From: Corallococcus interemptor | GTDB lineage: Bacteria; Myxococcota; Myxococcia; Myxococcales; Myxococcaceae | Length of the DNA stretch: 64,000 bases | Direction: 5' to 3' | NCBI RefSeq assembly: GCF_003668875.1 | Contig: NZ_RAWM01000005.1 | Span: forward strand, 1 to 64,000 | Made by a program: the position numbers and the translations under genes | Notes under the pieces: generated by a model | The model's input: the letters and a program-made list of their open reading frames with translations, nothing else | Told to the model about the DNA's origin: nothing | Databases searched by the model: none | Shown here: in pieces, positions 25,184-34,321 of the stretch | Layout: each line of letters opens with the position of its first letter | How positions within the stretch are numbered: position 1 is the first letter of the stretch

Positions 25184-26356
25184 ATGAAAGCCATCTGCTG
25201 GCATGGCCACGGCGACGTCCGCTACGAGTCCGCCCCCGACCCGAAGATTGAAGACCCTCGCGACGCCATCATCCGCGTCACCCGCACGGCCATCTGCGGC
25301 TCCGACCTGCACCTGTTGGACGGCTACATGCCGACCATGAAGAGCGGCGACGTGCTGGGCCACGAGTTCATGGGCGAGGTGATGGAGATTGGCTCCGGCG
25401 TCACCAGGCTCAAGAAGGGTGACCGGGTCATCGTCCCCTTCAACATCGCGTGCGGCGAGTGCGTCTTCTGCAAGAAGACCCTCTTCTCCCTCTGTGACCG
25501 CTCCAACCGCAACGCGGAGGCGGCCGCGAAGATGATGGGCTATTCGCCCTCCGGCCTCTTCGGCTACTCGCACATGCTGGGCGGCTTCTCCGGCGGCCAG
25601 GCGGAGTACGTGCGCGTGCCCTACGCGGACGTGGGCCCCCTCAAGATTCCGGACGGCCTCACCGAGGACCAGGTCCTCTTCCTCACCGACATCTTCCCCA
25701 CCGGCTACATGGCGGCGGAGAACTGCCAGATGGAGAAGGGCGACACCGTGGCGGTGTGGGGCTGCGGCCCGGTGGGCCAGTTCGCCATCCAGAGCGCGTG
25801 GATGTTCGGCGCGGGCCGGGTCATCGCCATCGACCACGTGCCGGAGCGCCTGGCGCTCGCGAAGTCCTGGGGCAAGGCGGAGACCATCGACTTCACCAGG
25901 CAGGACGTCTACGAGACCCTCAAGGAGATGACCGGCGGGCTTGGTCCGGACCGCTGCATCGACGCCGTGGGCGCGGAGGCCCACGGCACCGGCAGCCTGG
26001 ACGCCGTCATCGACAAGGCGAAGGCCGCCGTGAAGCTGGCCACGGACCGGCCGCACGCGCTGCGCCAGGCCATCTACTGCTGCCGCAAGGGCGGCACCGT
26101 GTCCGTGCCCGGCGTCTACGTGGGCTTCCTGGACAAGGTCCCCATGGGCGCCTTCGTCAACAAGGGCCTCACCATGAAGACGGGCCAGACGCACACGCAC
26201 CGCTACACCCGGCCGCTCTTGGAGAAGATCCAGGCGGGCGCCATCGACCCCACGCGCCTCATCACCCACCGCGCGAAGCTGTCGGACGCGCCCGCCCTCT
26301 ACAAGAAGTTCCGCGACAAGGAAGACGGCTGCATCAAGGTCGTGATGACGCCGTAG
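25184..26356 (+). CDS. Zinc-dependent alcohol dehydrogenase, formaldehyde-dehydrogenase-like
   Basis: A 390-residue medium-chain dehydrogenase. Catalytic zinc ligands are Cys in TAICGSDLH and His-Glu in GHEFMGEV. The structural zinc loop is [15 protein letters not shown]. The Rossmann motif is VWGCGPVG, followed by [14 protein letters not shown]. The long insertion with [17 protein letters not shown] resembles glutathione-independent formaldehyde dehydrogenase-type enzymes, so the substrate could be an aldehyde or alcohol; it is not fixed by sequence. An AAGGAG site precedes the ATG. The divergent AraC gene is a candidate regulator. Confidence 0.9.
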   Translation: MKAICWHGHGDVRYESAPDPKIEDPRDAIIRVTRTAICGSDLHLLDGYMPTMKSGDVLGHEFMGEVMEIGSGVTRLKKGDRVIVPFNIACGECVFCKKTLFSLCDRSNRNAEAAAKMMGYSPSGLFGYSHMLGGFSGGQAEYVRVPYADVGPLKIPDGLTEDQVLFLTDIFPTGYMAAENCQMEKGDTVAVWGCGPVGQFAIQSAWMFGAGRVIAIDHVPERLALAKSWGKAETIDFTRQDVYETLKEMTGGLGPDRCIDAVGAEAHGTGSLDAVIDKAKAAVKLATDRPHALRQAIYCCRKGGTVSVPGVYVGFLDKVPMGAFVNKGLTMKTGQTHTHRYTRPLLEKIQAGAIDPTRLITHRAKLSDAPALYKKFRDKEDGCIKVVMTP

Positions 26357-26363
26357 TCCCCCG

Positions 26364-27230
26364 TCAGGCCTGGCCCGTCAGCCGGTAGTACGCGTGCGGA
26401 CGGCGCCAGCGGATGAAGGCGCGCGCCAGCGGGTTCATGCCCCACTGGATGGGCACCGGATCCACGACGAAGCCCAGCTCGTCCTTGAACTGTTCGAGCT
26501 GGGCCGCCTCGCGCGCGTGCAGCCCGCCCACCAGCGTCCGGGCCCCCAGCCGCCGGCAGACCTGCGCGAACTCGTAGATGAGGCCCGTGGAGATGTTCGT
26601 CGGCAGCGCCCACGTCGCGTAATAGGCGCTGAAGCCATACGCGACGCCGTCCACGATGTAGCCATCCAGGTAGCCGCCCAGCTTGTCGTCCACCAGGCCC
26701 GCCAGCACGCACCAGTGGTCGGACGCGAAGTACTGCCGCAGGCCCTTGAGGTACTCGTCCAGCGTGGGGATCTTCTTGTGCTGCGTGCGCGTCAGCGCGT
26801 CCCGCACCACCGGATAGCCCTGCTCCAGGAGCAGCGACGGCCCGGTGAGCTGGACGATGCGCACCGTGCGCTGGCACTTGCGCAGCTTGCTGCGCCGGTT
26901 GGAGTTCAGCCGGCTCATGTCATACGTGTCCAGGTCCTTCAGCCGCACCACGGGCACCTTGCCGGTGGCGACGTTCGCCGTCTCCGGCGTCAGCGCGGCC
27001 CGGTAGCCCCAGGCCAGCGGCGTGGGCGGCGTGGCCTCCTCCGGCGTCAGCCGCGCCAGCAGGTGCACCGGCTGGAAGAAGCCGGGCGCGCCGGACTGCT
27101 CCCAGTAGTGCCCCCGGTGGGAGATGACGCGAACGCCCTCTTCTCGCCGGCGCTCGGCGAGCTCCCGCTCCGTCAGACAGGTGAAGCGGGCCTCCGCGAC
27201 GTCGCGGAGCTGGGGAAGTGACAGGACCAT
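26364..27230 (-). CDS. GNAT-superfamily acyltransferase, 288 aa
   Basis: The N-terminal 90 residues are followed by SRLNSNRRSKLRKCQRTVRI and a GNAT-like core with VLAGLVDDKLGGYLDGYIVDG, the beta-strand pair preceding the acyl-CoA loop. It is smaller than and only distantly related to the GNAT pair at 27261 and 39244. The ATG at 27230 has a GGAGG site. It follows the 27261 gene by 30 bases on the same strand, so they are likely co-transcribed away from the polysaccharide operon. Substrate unknown; acylation of a sugar or cell-surface component is inference. Confidence 0.65.
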   Translation of the reverse strand: MVLSLPQLRDVAEARFTCLTERELAERRREEGVRVISHRGHYWEQSGAPGFFQPVHLLARLTPEEATPPTPLAWGYRAALTPETANVATGKVPVVRLKDLDTYDMSRLNSNRRSKLRKCQRTVRIVQLTGPSLLLEQGYPVVRDALTRTQHKKIPTLDEYLKGLRQYFASDHWCVLAGLVDDKLGGYLDGYIVDGVAYGFSAYYATWALPTNISTGLIYEFAQVCRRLGARTLVGGLHAREAAQLEQFKDELGFVVDPVPIQWGMNPLARAFIRWRRPHAYYRLTGQA

Positions 27231-27260
27231 GGGAACGCCTCCACCAACGGCACGAAAGCT

Positions 27261-28214
27261 TCAGGAACGGGGGGCTCTGTAGATGGGGAAGAAGTCCGCG
27301 TCCGCGTGCCCCCGGGACAGCTGCGCGTAGACCTCCGGGTCGCAGACCAGGTCGTGCGTGTAGAAGCAGGACATCGCGTTGGCGAAGCCGCGCTTGAACC
27401 GCTCGATGCCATCCCCCGGCCGCACGCCGCCGCCCAGGTGGACGGACGCCTCCAGCTTCTCCGCCAGCTCCACCATCACCGGGAACTCGTTCTTCGCCGG
27501 CGAGTGCACCAGGTACGCGTCCGCCGTGCCGCCAATGAAGTTGTGCAGGAGCCCGTCGCTCAGCACCACCAGCGCGGAGGAGGCCACCACCCCGTCCTGC
27601 GCGCGCGTCGTCACCAGCCACGCGAAGGGACAGGTGAAGACCTGCTCGAACCAGGCGTCGGTGAAGTAGTACCGCTTCCCGGCCTGGTTGCGGACCATGG
27701 TCTGCCGGTAGATGGACTTGAGCGCCTCGCGCTGCTCCTGCGTGGAGTCCTTCACCGGCACCACGGTGGACGCGTAGCCACGCCGGGCGTTGCGGCGGAT
27801 GTCCGCGGCGTGGTCGCTGCGGAACTTCACCGGCAGCTTCGGGTCGATGAGACAGACCTCCGTGCGCAGCCGCCCTCCCGCGAAGCAGTACGGCCCGCCA
27901 ATGCGGTCGCGCAGGAAGATGCTGACCAGCTCCGTGCCCCGCCAGTCGATGGCGTCCGGCGGCACCTCGGAGAGCCCGTTCAGCTCCGCCCCGGGAAACC
28001 CATACGGAGAAACCGCGTCCCGGTAGCGCGTGCCTTCAATGGGCCGCACGATGAGCGGCACCCGCATGGCCCGCCCCGCTCCGTCCTCCACGACGAGGCT
28101 GTGCGTCACGCCTTCCGCGCACAGGTGCTGCTCGGAGCGGAAATAGTCAGACGAAACGGCCCGCTGGCCTCCATCCGGCACGAGGATGGCCCTCCACTGC
28201 GTGTCTGGATGCAT
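27261..28214 (-). CDS. FemAB/GNAT-like acyltransferase, paralogue A
   Basis: A 317-residue protein of the double-GNAT/FemAB-like type. Characteristic segments are VSPYGFPG, DWRGTELVSIFLRDR, DIRRNARRGYAS, IYRQTMVRNQAGKRYYF and the C-terminal GGTADAYLVHSPAKNEFPVM and LHGGG-type region with GDGIERFKRGFA. Each is present in the same order in the gene at 39244. Homologues sit in exopolysaccharide loci of several bacteria and are presumed to acylate sugars or peptides. The ATG at 28214 was chosen for the GGGGGGAA site upstream. It is divergent from the export operon starting at 28465. Confidence 0.7.
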   Translation of the reverse strand: MHPDTQWRAILVPDGGQRAVSSDYFRSEQHLCAEGVTHSLVVEDGAGRAMRVPLIVRPIEGTRYRDAVSPYGFPGAELNGLSEVPPDAIDWRGTELVSIFLRDRIGGPYCFAGGRLRTEVCLIDPKLPVKFRSDHAADIRRNARRGYASTVVPVKDSTQEQREALKSIYRQTMVRNQAGKRYYFTDAWFEQVFTCPFAWLVTTRAQDGVVASSALVVLSDGLLHNFIGGTADAYLVHSPAKNEFPVMVELAEKLEASVHLGGGVRPGDGIERFKRGFANAMSCFYTHDLVCDPEVYAQLSRGHADADFFPIYRAPRS

Positions 28215-28464
28215 GGGTGTTCCCCCCGGTCGGAAACGGACGGGCCCGGACAGCCCCCGAAACAACCAGAGGGTATGGGAATTGGAGGCGCGTCCGGCAT
28301 TGCCCCCGGGGTGCCGCGTGGGTGTCCTGATTCCAGCGCTTCACGCCTGCCCAGCCCCCCGGGGCAATGCATGTGTCACGTCGCCAGCGGGGGCTAACGC
28401 CTTCCAGACATTTGGGCTTGTTCGGACTTACGCTTGCACGCCTCCTCCGGAAGATTGCCCGTCC

Positions 28465-29586
28465 ATGAAACACGTCCTGATTTTGGCCGCGGTGTTTTGC
28501 CTGAGCGCATGCGCCTGGGGCCCGGGAATGCACATGGACGAGGATGGCTTCCGGGAGCGCTACGCGGGAAAGGCAGACGCCGGCGTGGACGGCGCCTACG
28601 AAATCGTCAACATCGACGCGTCCCTCCTCCGGAACCAGCAGGAGGCCCGCAGGCAGGCGCGGCCTGAGCCGCGGGTGGATCCGCTGGCCCGGGTGGCCAT
28701 GGACTATGACTACCGGGTGGCGGCGCACGACGTGCTGAGCGTCATCGTCTGGGACCACCCGGAGCTGACCATCCCCGCCGGCGAGTTCCGCCCCGCGGAG
28801 GCCACCGGCCACCCCGTGGCGGCGGACGGGACCATGTTCTACCCGCACGTGGGCATCATCCCCGTGGCGGGCAAGACGCTGCGGGAGGTCCGCGAGCTGC
28901 TCACCCAGCGGCTGGCGAGCGTCATCGAGAAGCCCCAGCTGGACGTGCGCGTCGCGGGCTTCCGGGGACAGAAGGTCCAGGTGACCGGAGAGGTCATGGC
29001 CCCCGGCACCCTGCCCATCACCGACGTGCCCATGCGCGTGCAGGACGCCATCGCCCAGGCGAAGGGCTTCTCCGTGGAGGCGGACCTGCGCACCGTCACC
29101 CTGAGCCGGGGCGGCAACACCTTCACGCTCGATCTGCAGGCCCTCTACGAGCAGGGCGACGTGAGCCAGAACTGGCTCTTGCAGGACGGCGACATCGTCA
29201 ACGTGATGGACCGCAGCCGCAACAAGGTCTTCGTGCTGGGCGAGGTCCGCAGGCCCTCCTCGCGCGTGATGGTGAAGGGACGGATGACGCTGGCGGAAGC
29301 CATTGGCGACACCGAGGGCTTCGATCCGCTCACCTCCAACCCGGGCCGCGTGTATGTCATCCGGGGCAGCTTCGAGCGGCCCTCCATCTTCAAACTGGAC
29401 GCGAGCTCGCCGGACGCGCTGCTACTGGCCACGCAATTCCAATTGCAACCGCGCGACGTGGTTTTTGTCTCCGCGCACGACCTGACGTCCTGGAACCGAA
29501 TCATCCAGCAAATCCAGCCAACAGTTCAGCTGCTCTGGCAGGCAGTGGATATCGGAGACAGAACCATCATCATCAACAACCCATGA
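28465..29586 (+). CDS. Polysaccharide export lipoprotein (Wza-like OPX)
   Basis: A 373-residue outer-membrane export protein. The lipoprotein signal is MKHVLILAAVFCLSAC (Cys16). The Poly_export domain starts at VAAHDVLSVIVWDHPELTIP and contains VAADGTMFYPHVG. Two SLBB-like repeats follow, with VQVTGEVMAPGTLPITD and VFVLGEVRRPSSRVMV, then a short C-terminal amphipathic tail. Wza-type proteins form the channel for capsule and exopolysaccharide export and contact the co-polymerase. The start is the first gene of a six-gene operon and overlaps the next by ATGA (29583-29586). Shorter frames upstream are non-coding. Confidence 0.92.
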   Translation: MKHVLILAAVFCLSACAWGPGMHMDEDGFRERYAGKADAGVDGAYEIVNIDASLLRNQQEARRQARPEPRVDPLARVAMDYDYRVAAHDVLSVIVWDHPELTIPAGEFRPAEATGHPVAADGTMFYPHVGIIPVAGKTLREVRELLTQRLASVIEKPQLDVRVAGFRGQKVQVTGEVMAPGTLPITDVPMRVQDAIAQAKGFSVEADLRTVTLSRGGNTFTLDLQALYEQGDVSQNWLLQDGDIVNVMDRSRNKVFVLGEVRRPSSRVMVKGRMTLAEAIGDTEGFDPLTSNPGRVYVIRGSFERPSIFKLDASSPDALLLATQFQLQPRDVVFVSAHDLTSWNRIIQQIQPTVQLLWQAVDIGDRTIIINNP

Positions 29587-31787
29587 CGAGCCCCCATCCA
29601 CGCATGACACCCCCGCGCCCAGGCCCCGGCATGCATGAAGATGAACTGGGATTGGGCCGGTATCTGGCCATCCTGGGGGAGCGCCGCGCCACCATCGCGG
29701 CGTGCGTCGCCCTGGCGCTCGTCGGAGGTGGGCTGTATCTGCTCACCACGGCGCCGGTGTACCGGGCCAATGCCATCCTCCAGATTGAGCAGAAGGGCAA
29801 CAGCCTGGGCCAGCTGGACGCGCTGATTCCAGACGCGCCCAGCATGGCGTCCACGGAGATGGAGGTCCTGGGCTCCCGGGCCCTGCTGGGGCGCGTGGCG
29901 GACGCGCTGCAGCTGGGCGTGAGCGCGGAGCCGCGCTACTTCCCGCTGGTGGGCGCGGCCCATGCCCGCGCGCATGAAGGCCCGGAGCTGGCGGCGGTGC
30001 CGTGGTGGGGCGGGGACTCGTACGCCTGGGGCGGGGAGAGAATCCAGGTGGAGCGGCTGAACGTGCCCACCGCGTGGGAGGACCTCCCGCTCACGCTCGT
30101 GGCGCAAGCCGGCGGCGCGTACACGCTGTGGGGGCCCGAGGGCCGCGAGGTGCTCCACGGCGCGGCGGGCACCAGCGCCCAGACGGAAGGCGACGCCGCG
30201 CACGAGGTGGAGCTGTTCGTCACGGAGCTGCACGCCCGGCCGGGGACGCGCTTCACGCTGATGCGCCGCTCGAAGCTGGCGACGGTGGAGGAGCTGCAGC
30301 GCGCGCTGCGCATGGGGGAGAAGGGCGCCGGCACGGGCGTGCTCAACCTGACGCTGGATGGGCCGGATCCGGTGGCGGCCACCGCCACGCTCCAGGCCAT
30401 CGCGGATGCGTACGTGCGCTCCAACGTGGAGCGCCGCAGCGAGGACGCGGGCCGCACGCTGTCGTTCCTGGACAGCCAGCTGCCCGGCCTGCGCAAGGGC
30501 CTGGAGCAGGCGGAGGCGGCGCTGCGCGACTACCGCGCCGGCAAGGGCGGCGTGGACCTGGGGCTGGAGGCGCAGGCCGTCCTCAACCGGAGCGTGGAGC
30601 TGGACAAGGACATCTCCACGCTCGCGCTGGAGCGCAGTGAGCTGCGCCAGCGCTTCACGGAACACCACCCGCTGCTGGTGGCCATGGAGCGCAAGCTGGC
30701 GCGCCTGCGCACGGAGCGCGGCGCGCTGGACACCCGGCTCAAGGGCATCCCGGACGCGGAGCGGGTGTCCGCCCAGCTCACGCGCGACGTGAAGGTGGCC
30801 AACGAGCTGTACCTCCAGCTGCACAACAAGGCCCAGGAGTACCGGGTGCTCAAGTCGAGCACCATCACCAACGCGCGCCTCATCGACGCGCCCGTGGTGA
30901 CGCGGCTGCCCGTGCGCCCCGCGAAGCCGGACGTGCTCGCGGTCAGCATCGTGCTGGGGCTGGCGTTCGGCGTCGCGCTGGCCTTCGCGCGGCAGTCGCT
31001 GCGCCCGGGCGTCACCGACCCCGCGGCCCTGGAATCCGCGCTCCAGGTGCCGGTGCTCGCCAGCCTCCCCCTGGGCCCCCGGCGCGCGTCCGGCCCGCGC
31101 AGCCCCTCCCGCATCCTGGCGCGCAGCCTCCCCCGGGACATCACCACCGAAAGCGTGCGCGGCCTGCGCACGCGGCTGACGCGGGCCATGAAGGACGCGG
31201 GCAGCCACGCCGTCGTCCTCACCGGCACCAGCCCCGGCGCCGGGACGTCCTTCACCGCCCTCAACCTGGCGTGGGTGCTGGCGGAGACGGGCCAGCGCGT
31301 GCTGCTGGTGGACGCGAACCTGCGCGGCGGCTGGCTGCACCGGTGCTTCCGCGAGGCGCGCCTGCCCGGCCTGCATGAGGTGCTGCGGGGCACGGTGACC
31401 CTGGAGCAGGCCCTGCTCCAGGAGGCCGCGCCCGGCCTGTCCTTCCTGGGCGCGGGGGAGCTTCCGCCAGACCCCGCGGAGCTCCTGGCCGGCGCGGCGT
31501 TCGACACGTTCGTGGCGCGCGTGACGGCCGAGTACGACGCCGTCCTCTTCGACACGCCCAGCATCCTCGCGGTGACGGACGCGGCGCTGGTGAGCCGGCA
31601 CGCGGGCGTGCGCCTTGCCGTGGTGCGCGCGGCGACCCAGTCCCTGCGCGAGGTGGCCACCGCGCTGCACCAGCTGGAGCAGAGCGGCGTCCCGGCACAG
31701 GGGCTGGTCCTCAACGGCGTGCCGCGCTCCCGGACGGGCCGCGCGGTGAGCGGCGTCTACCAATACGAGTATCCATCCGCGAGCTGA
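29583..31787 (+). CDS. Wzc-like polysaccharide co-polymerase with degenerate tyrosine-kinase domain
   Basis: A 734-residue inner-membrane protein. It has a cytoplasmic N-terminus, a first membrane segment (about 38-58), a large periplasmic coiled-coil domain (about 60-440, helical around EERALRLTERGALD-like heptads), a second membrane segment (about 445-467) and a C-terminal BY-kinase-type ATPase domain. Kinase motifs are altered. Walker A reads GTSPGAGTSF, with Thr555 where the essential Lys should be. Walker A' reads VDANLR rather than VDxDxR. Walker B (VLFDTPS) is intact, and a short Tyr tail YQYEY remains nine residues from the end. It sets chain length for Wzy; autokinase activity is doubtful. 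Confidence 0.9.
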   Translation: MTSPHPRMTPPRPGPGMHEDELGLGRYLAILGERRATIAACVALALVGGGLYLLTTAPVYRANAILQIEQKGNSLGQLDALIPDAPSMASTEMEVLGSRALLGRVADALQLGVSAEPRYFPLVGAAHARAHEGPELAAVPWWGGDSYAWGGERIQVERLNVPTAWEDLPLTLVAQAGGAYTLWGPEGREVLHGAAGTSAQTEGDAAHEVELFVTELHARPGTRFTLMRRSKLATVEELQRALRMGEKGAGTGVLNLTLDGPDPVAATATLQAIADAYVRSNVERRSEDAGRTLSFLDSQLPGLRKGLEQAEAALRDYRAGKGGVDLGLEAQAVLNRSVELDKDISTLALERSELRQRFTEHHPLLVAMERKLARLRTERGALDTRLKGIPDAERVSAQLTRDVKVANELYLQLHNKAQEYRVLKSSTITNARLIDAPVVTRLPVRPAKPDVLAVSIVLGLAFGVALAFARQSLRPGVTDPAALESALQVPVLASLPLGPRRASGPRSPSRILARSLPRDITTESVRGLRTRLTRAMKDAGSHAVVLTGTSPGAGTSFTALNLAWVLAETGQRVLLVDANLRGGWLHRCFREARLPGLHEVLRGTVTLEQALLQEAAPGLSFLGAGELPPDPAELLAGAAFDTFVARVTAEYDAVLFDTPSILAVTDAALVSRHAGVRLAVVRAATQSLREVATALHQLEQSGVPAQGLVLNGVPRSRTGRAVSGVYQYEYPSAS

Positions 31788-31812
31788 AGGCCGTCACCGG
31801 GGGAGCCACGCC

Positions 31813-33096
31813 GTGAGCTGGATACGCTGCGCAGGACTGGGCTTCATCGCGGCCCTCTACGTGCTCGCGGGCCGCTGGGGCGTCCACCGCCTGGCCGCCG
31901 CGGAGGTGGAGACGGACCTGTTCCTGGAGCTGCGGCTCTGGATCGTCATCTGCGGAGGGGTGTTCGCCTCGGTGGGGCTCTTCCACCGCGCCCGGCGCGA
32001 GGCCCGTCCCGCAGAGGCGAGCTTCGACCCGCCGCTCATCGCGGCCCTGCTGGGCTTCCTGGGCTACATGGCCGCCAGCGCCACCTGGTCGCCCGACTTC
32101 GACTTCTCGCTGACCAAGGTCTACGACGTCCTGCTCGTCGCGGTGATGTGCGTGGGCTTCGCGCTGGCCTGCCTGCGCCAGCCCGCGCCCCGGATGCTGG
32201 ACGCGTTCTGGGCCATCGTCGTCCTGGCCACGGGGCTGCTCGCGCTCGCCGGCATCAAGCAGCTGCTGGCGGGCGGCGGCGGCGGGCGGCTCGCGGTGAT
32301 GAACGGCGGGCCCAACATCTTCGCGCGGCTCATGGGGCTCTTCACCCTGGGCGCGCTCTACTTCTGGTACTGGCGGGGCCAGGCGTGGCTGTGGATTCCG
32401 ATGGCCGCCTGCGGCGTGGTGCTGACGCTGCTGACGGGCTCGCGCGGCGGGTTGGCCGCCATCGTCGCGGGCATCACCGCCTTCCTCGTGTTGGGGCGCG
32501 TGCCGCTGCGCAGGCTCCTGCTGCTGACCTTGCTGGCGACGGTGGCCATCACCGCGGTGGTCATGTTCTCCCCCCTGGGAGAGGCGCTGACGAACTCCGT
32601 GCAGGAGCGCTTCCTGCGCCTCACCCTCAACTACGAGACGGGCGCGGGCGGCGCCGGCAGCAACGAAGGCAAGGTGTACCTGTCCGGGCGGGACATCCTC
32701 TACGCGAGGGCCATCCAGCTGGGAAAGGACCACCCGGTGGCGGGGGCGGGGCTGGCGGCGTTCCCCGCGCTGCGCCTGGGCGTCTACCCGCACAACCTCT
32801 TCCTGGAGATCTTCTGCGAGGGCGGCGCCGTGGGGCTGCTCCTGTTCGCGGGCGTCATCCTCACCTTCGTGCGCTCGGCGCTCCTCAGGCGCCAGGGCAT
32901 GGACGGCGCCACCCTGGGCGCGGCGGTGCTGGTGCTGCTGGGCAGCCAGTCCAGCGGCGACCTCTACGACGCGCGCGCCCTCTTCCTCTTGATGGTGATG
33001 GCCTCCGTGACCGCGGCCCCCGGACGCCGGCCCGCGCACGAGGGGCCTCCCCTACCCCAGGCCCTTCCCCAACCCTCATTCACAGGAGCCGTCTGA
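31813..33096 (+). CDS. Wzy-type O-antigen/exopolysaccharide polymerase
   Basis: A 427-residue polytopic protein with about ten hydrophobic segments. The TGSRGG motif (about 207-212) and a large periplasmic loop ending HPVAGAGLAAFPAL, then YPHNLFLEI, are the Wzy/O-antigen-ligase signatures. Wzy joins lipid-linked repeat units at the periplasmic face. The start is GTG at 31813 behind GGGAG, 25 bases after the co-polymerase stop, and the next gene begins one base after its stop. A WaaL-type ligase cannot be excluded by sequence alone, but location beside Wzx and Wzc favours polymerase. Confidence 0.82.
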   Translation: MSWIRCAGLGFIAALYVLAGRWGVHRLAAAEVETDLFLELRLWIVICGGVFASVGLFHRARREARPAEASFDPPLIAALLGFLGYMAASATWSPDFDFSLTKVYDVLLVAVMCVGFALACLRQPAPRMLDAFWAIVVLATGLLALAGIKQLLAGGGGGRLAVMNGGPNIFARLMGLFTLGALYFWYWRGQAWLWIPMAACGVVLTLLTGSRGGLAAIVAGITAFLVLGRVPLRRLLLLTLLATVAITAVVMFSPLGEALTNSVQERFLRLTLNYETGAGGAGSNEGKVYLSGRDILYARAIQLGKDHPVAGAGLAAFPALRLGVYPHNLFLEIFCEGGAVGLLLFAGVILTFVRSALLRRQGMDGATLGAAVLVLLGSQSSGDLYDARALFLLMVMASVTAAPGRRPAHEGPPLPQALPQPSFTGAV

Positions 33097-33097
33097 C

Positions 33098-34321
33098 ATG
33101 CGCATCGTCTACCTGCACCAGTACTTCAACACCCCCACCATGCACGGGGGCACGCGCTCCTATGAGCTCGCGCGGCGCCTGGTCTCCATGGGCCATGAGG
33201 TCCACATGGTGACCTCCGACACGCGCGTGGACGCCGGCACGAGCAAGGGCTGGCGCGAGTCCAACGAGAGCGGCATCCAGGTGCACTGGCTGCCGGTGCC
33301 CTACAACAACGCCATGAGCTACCCGGACCGCATCCGGGCCTTCAGCCACTTCGCGGTCAACTCCACGCGCCGCGCCGCCCAGCTGCCCGCGGACGTCTTC
33401 TTCGCCACCAGCACGCCGCTCACCATCGCGGTGCCGGGCATCGCCGCGTCCCGCTGGAACAAGCGGCCCATGGTCTTCGAGGTGCGGGACCTCTGGCCCG
33501 CCATCCCCATCGCGGTGGGCGCGCTCAAGAGCCGCTCCGCCATCCTGGCCGCGCAGCTGCTGGAGAAGGCCGCCTACGCGGGCGCGGAGCACATCGTCGC
33601 GCTGTCGCCGGGCATGAAGGCGGGCGTGGAGGCGGCGGGCGTGCCGCCGGAGAAGATCACCATCATCCCCAACCTCTGCGACCCGGAGCGCTTCCAGGTG
33701 CCTCCTTCCGCGGGCCAGGAGTTCCGCCAGAAGTACCCCTGGCTCCAGGACCGTCCCATGGTGCTGTACGCGGGCACGCTGGGGCTGGTGAACGGCGTGG
33801 AGTACCTGGTGCGGGTGGCCGCGGAGATGCGCAAGCTGGACCCGGAGGTCCGCTTCGTCATCATGGGCCAGGGCCGTGAGGAGGCCATGCTGCACGCGCT
33901 GGCGGAGCGGCTGGGCGTGAAGGGAGTGAACCTCTTCTTCCTGCCCAGCGTGCCCAAGGCGCAGGTGCCCGCGGTGCTGAGCGCGGCCACCATCGCCACG
34001 TCGCTGTTCACGGACGTGCCGGGCATGCAGGACAACTCCGCCAACAAGTTCTTCGACGCGCTCGCCGCGGGCCGCCCGCTGGCGCTCAACTACGGCGGCT
34101 GGCAGGCGGAGCTGCTGGACCGGGAGCCCTTCGGCCTGAGGCTGCCGCCCAAGGACATCCCCGCCGCGGCGGCCATGCTGGCCAAGAGGCTGCGCGACCC
34201 GCGCTGGCTGGCGGAGGCCGGCGCGCTGGCCGGCAAGCTGGGCCGGGAGCGCTACTCCGCGGACATCGCGGCGAAGCGCCTGTCGGAGGTGTTGCAGCGC
34301 GCGGCGGCGGCCCGGTCATGA
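33098..34321 (+). CDS. GT4-family glycosyltransferase, WbuB-like
   Basis: A 407-residue GT-B glycosyltransferase. It opens MRIVYLHQYFNTP with HGGTRSYELARRLVSMGHEV, and the nucleotide-sugar domain has VLYAGTLGLVNGV followed by a DNSANKFFDALAAGRP motif found in WbuB-type enzymes, ending in NYGGWQAEL. Such enzymes transfer an N-acetylated amino sugar to a lipid-linked acceptor in the cytoplasm. It is the only recognisable conventional glycosyltransferase in the operon, so the rest of the repeat unit must be built by enzymes elsewhere or the repeat is short. Overlaps the next gene by ATGA. Confidence 0.88.
   Translation: MRIVYLHQYFNTPTMHGGTRSYELARRLVSMGHEVHMVTSDTRVDAGTSKGWRESNESGIQVHWLPVPYNNAMSYPDRIRAFSHFAVNSTRRAAQLPADVFFATSTPLTIAVPGIAASRWNKRPMVFEVRDLWPAIPIAVGALKSRSAILAAQLLEKAAYAGAEHIVALSPGMKAGVEAAGVPPEKITIIPNLCDPERFQVPPSAGQEFRQKYPWLQDRPMVLYAGTLGLVNGVEYLVRVAAEMRKLDPEVRFVIMGQGREEAMLHALAERLGVKGVNLFFLPSVPKAQVPAVLSAATIATSLFTDVPGMQDNSANKFFDALAAGRPLALNYGGWQAELLDREPFGLRLPPKDIPAAAAMLAKRLRDPRWLAEAGALAGKLGRERYSADIAAKRLSEVLQRAAAARS

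Noticed and set aside
28347-28396. AGCCCCC...GGGGGCT inverted repeat upstream of the export operon
   Set aside because: Arms are short, the spacing is long, and such G/C runs are frequent at this base composition.
29526-31763. 745-codon minus-strand frame opposite the co-polymerase
   Set aside because: Antisense shadow of the Wzc-like gene, with Arg/His/Gln-rich sequence and no start signal.
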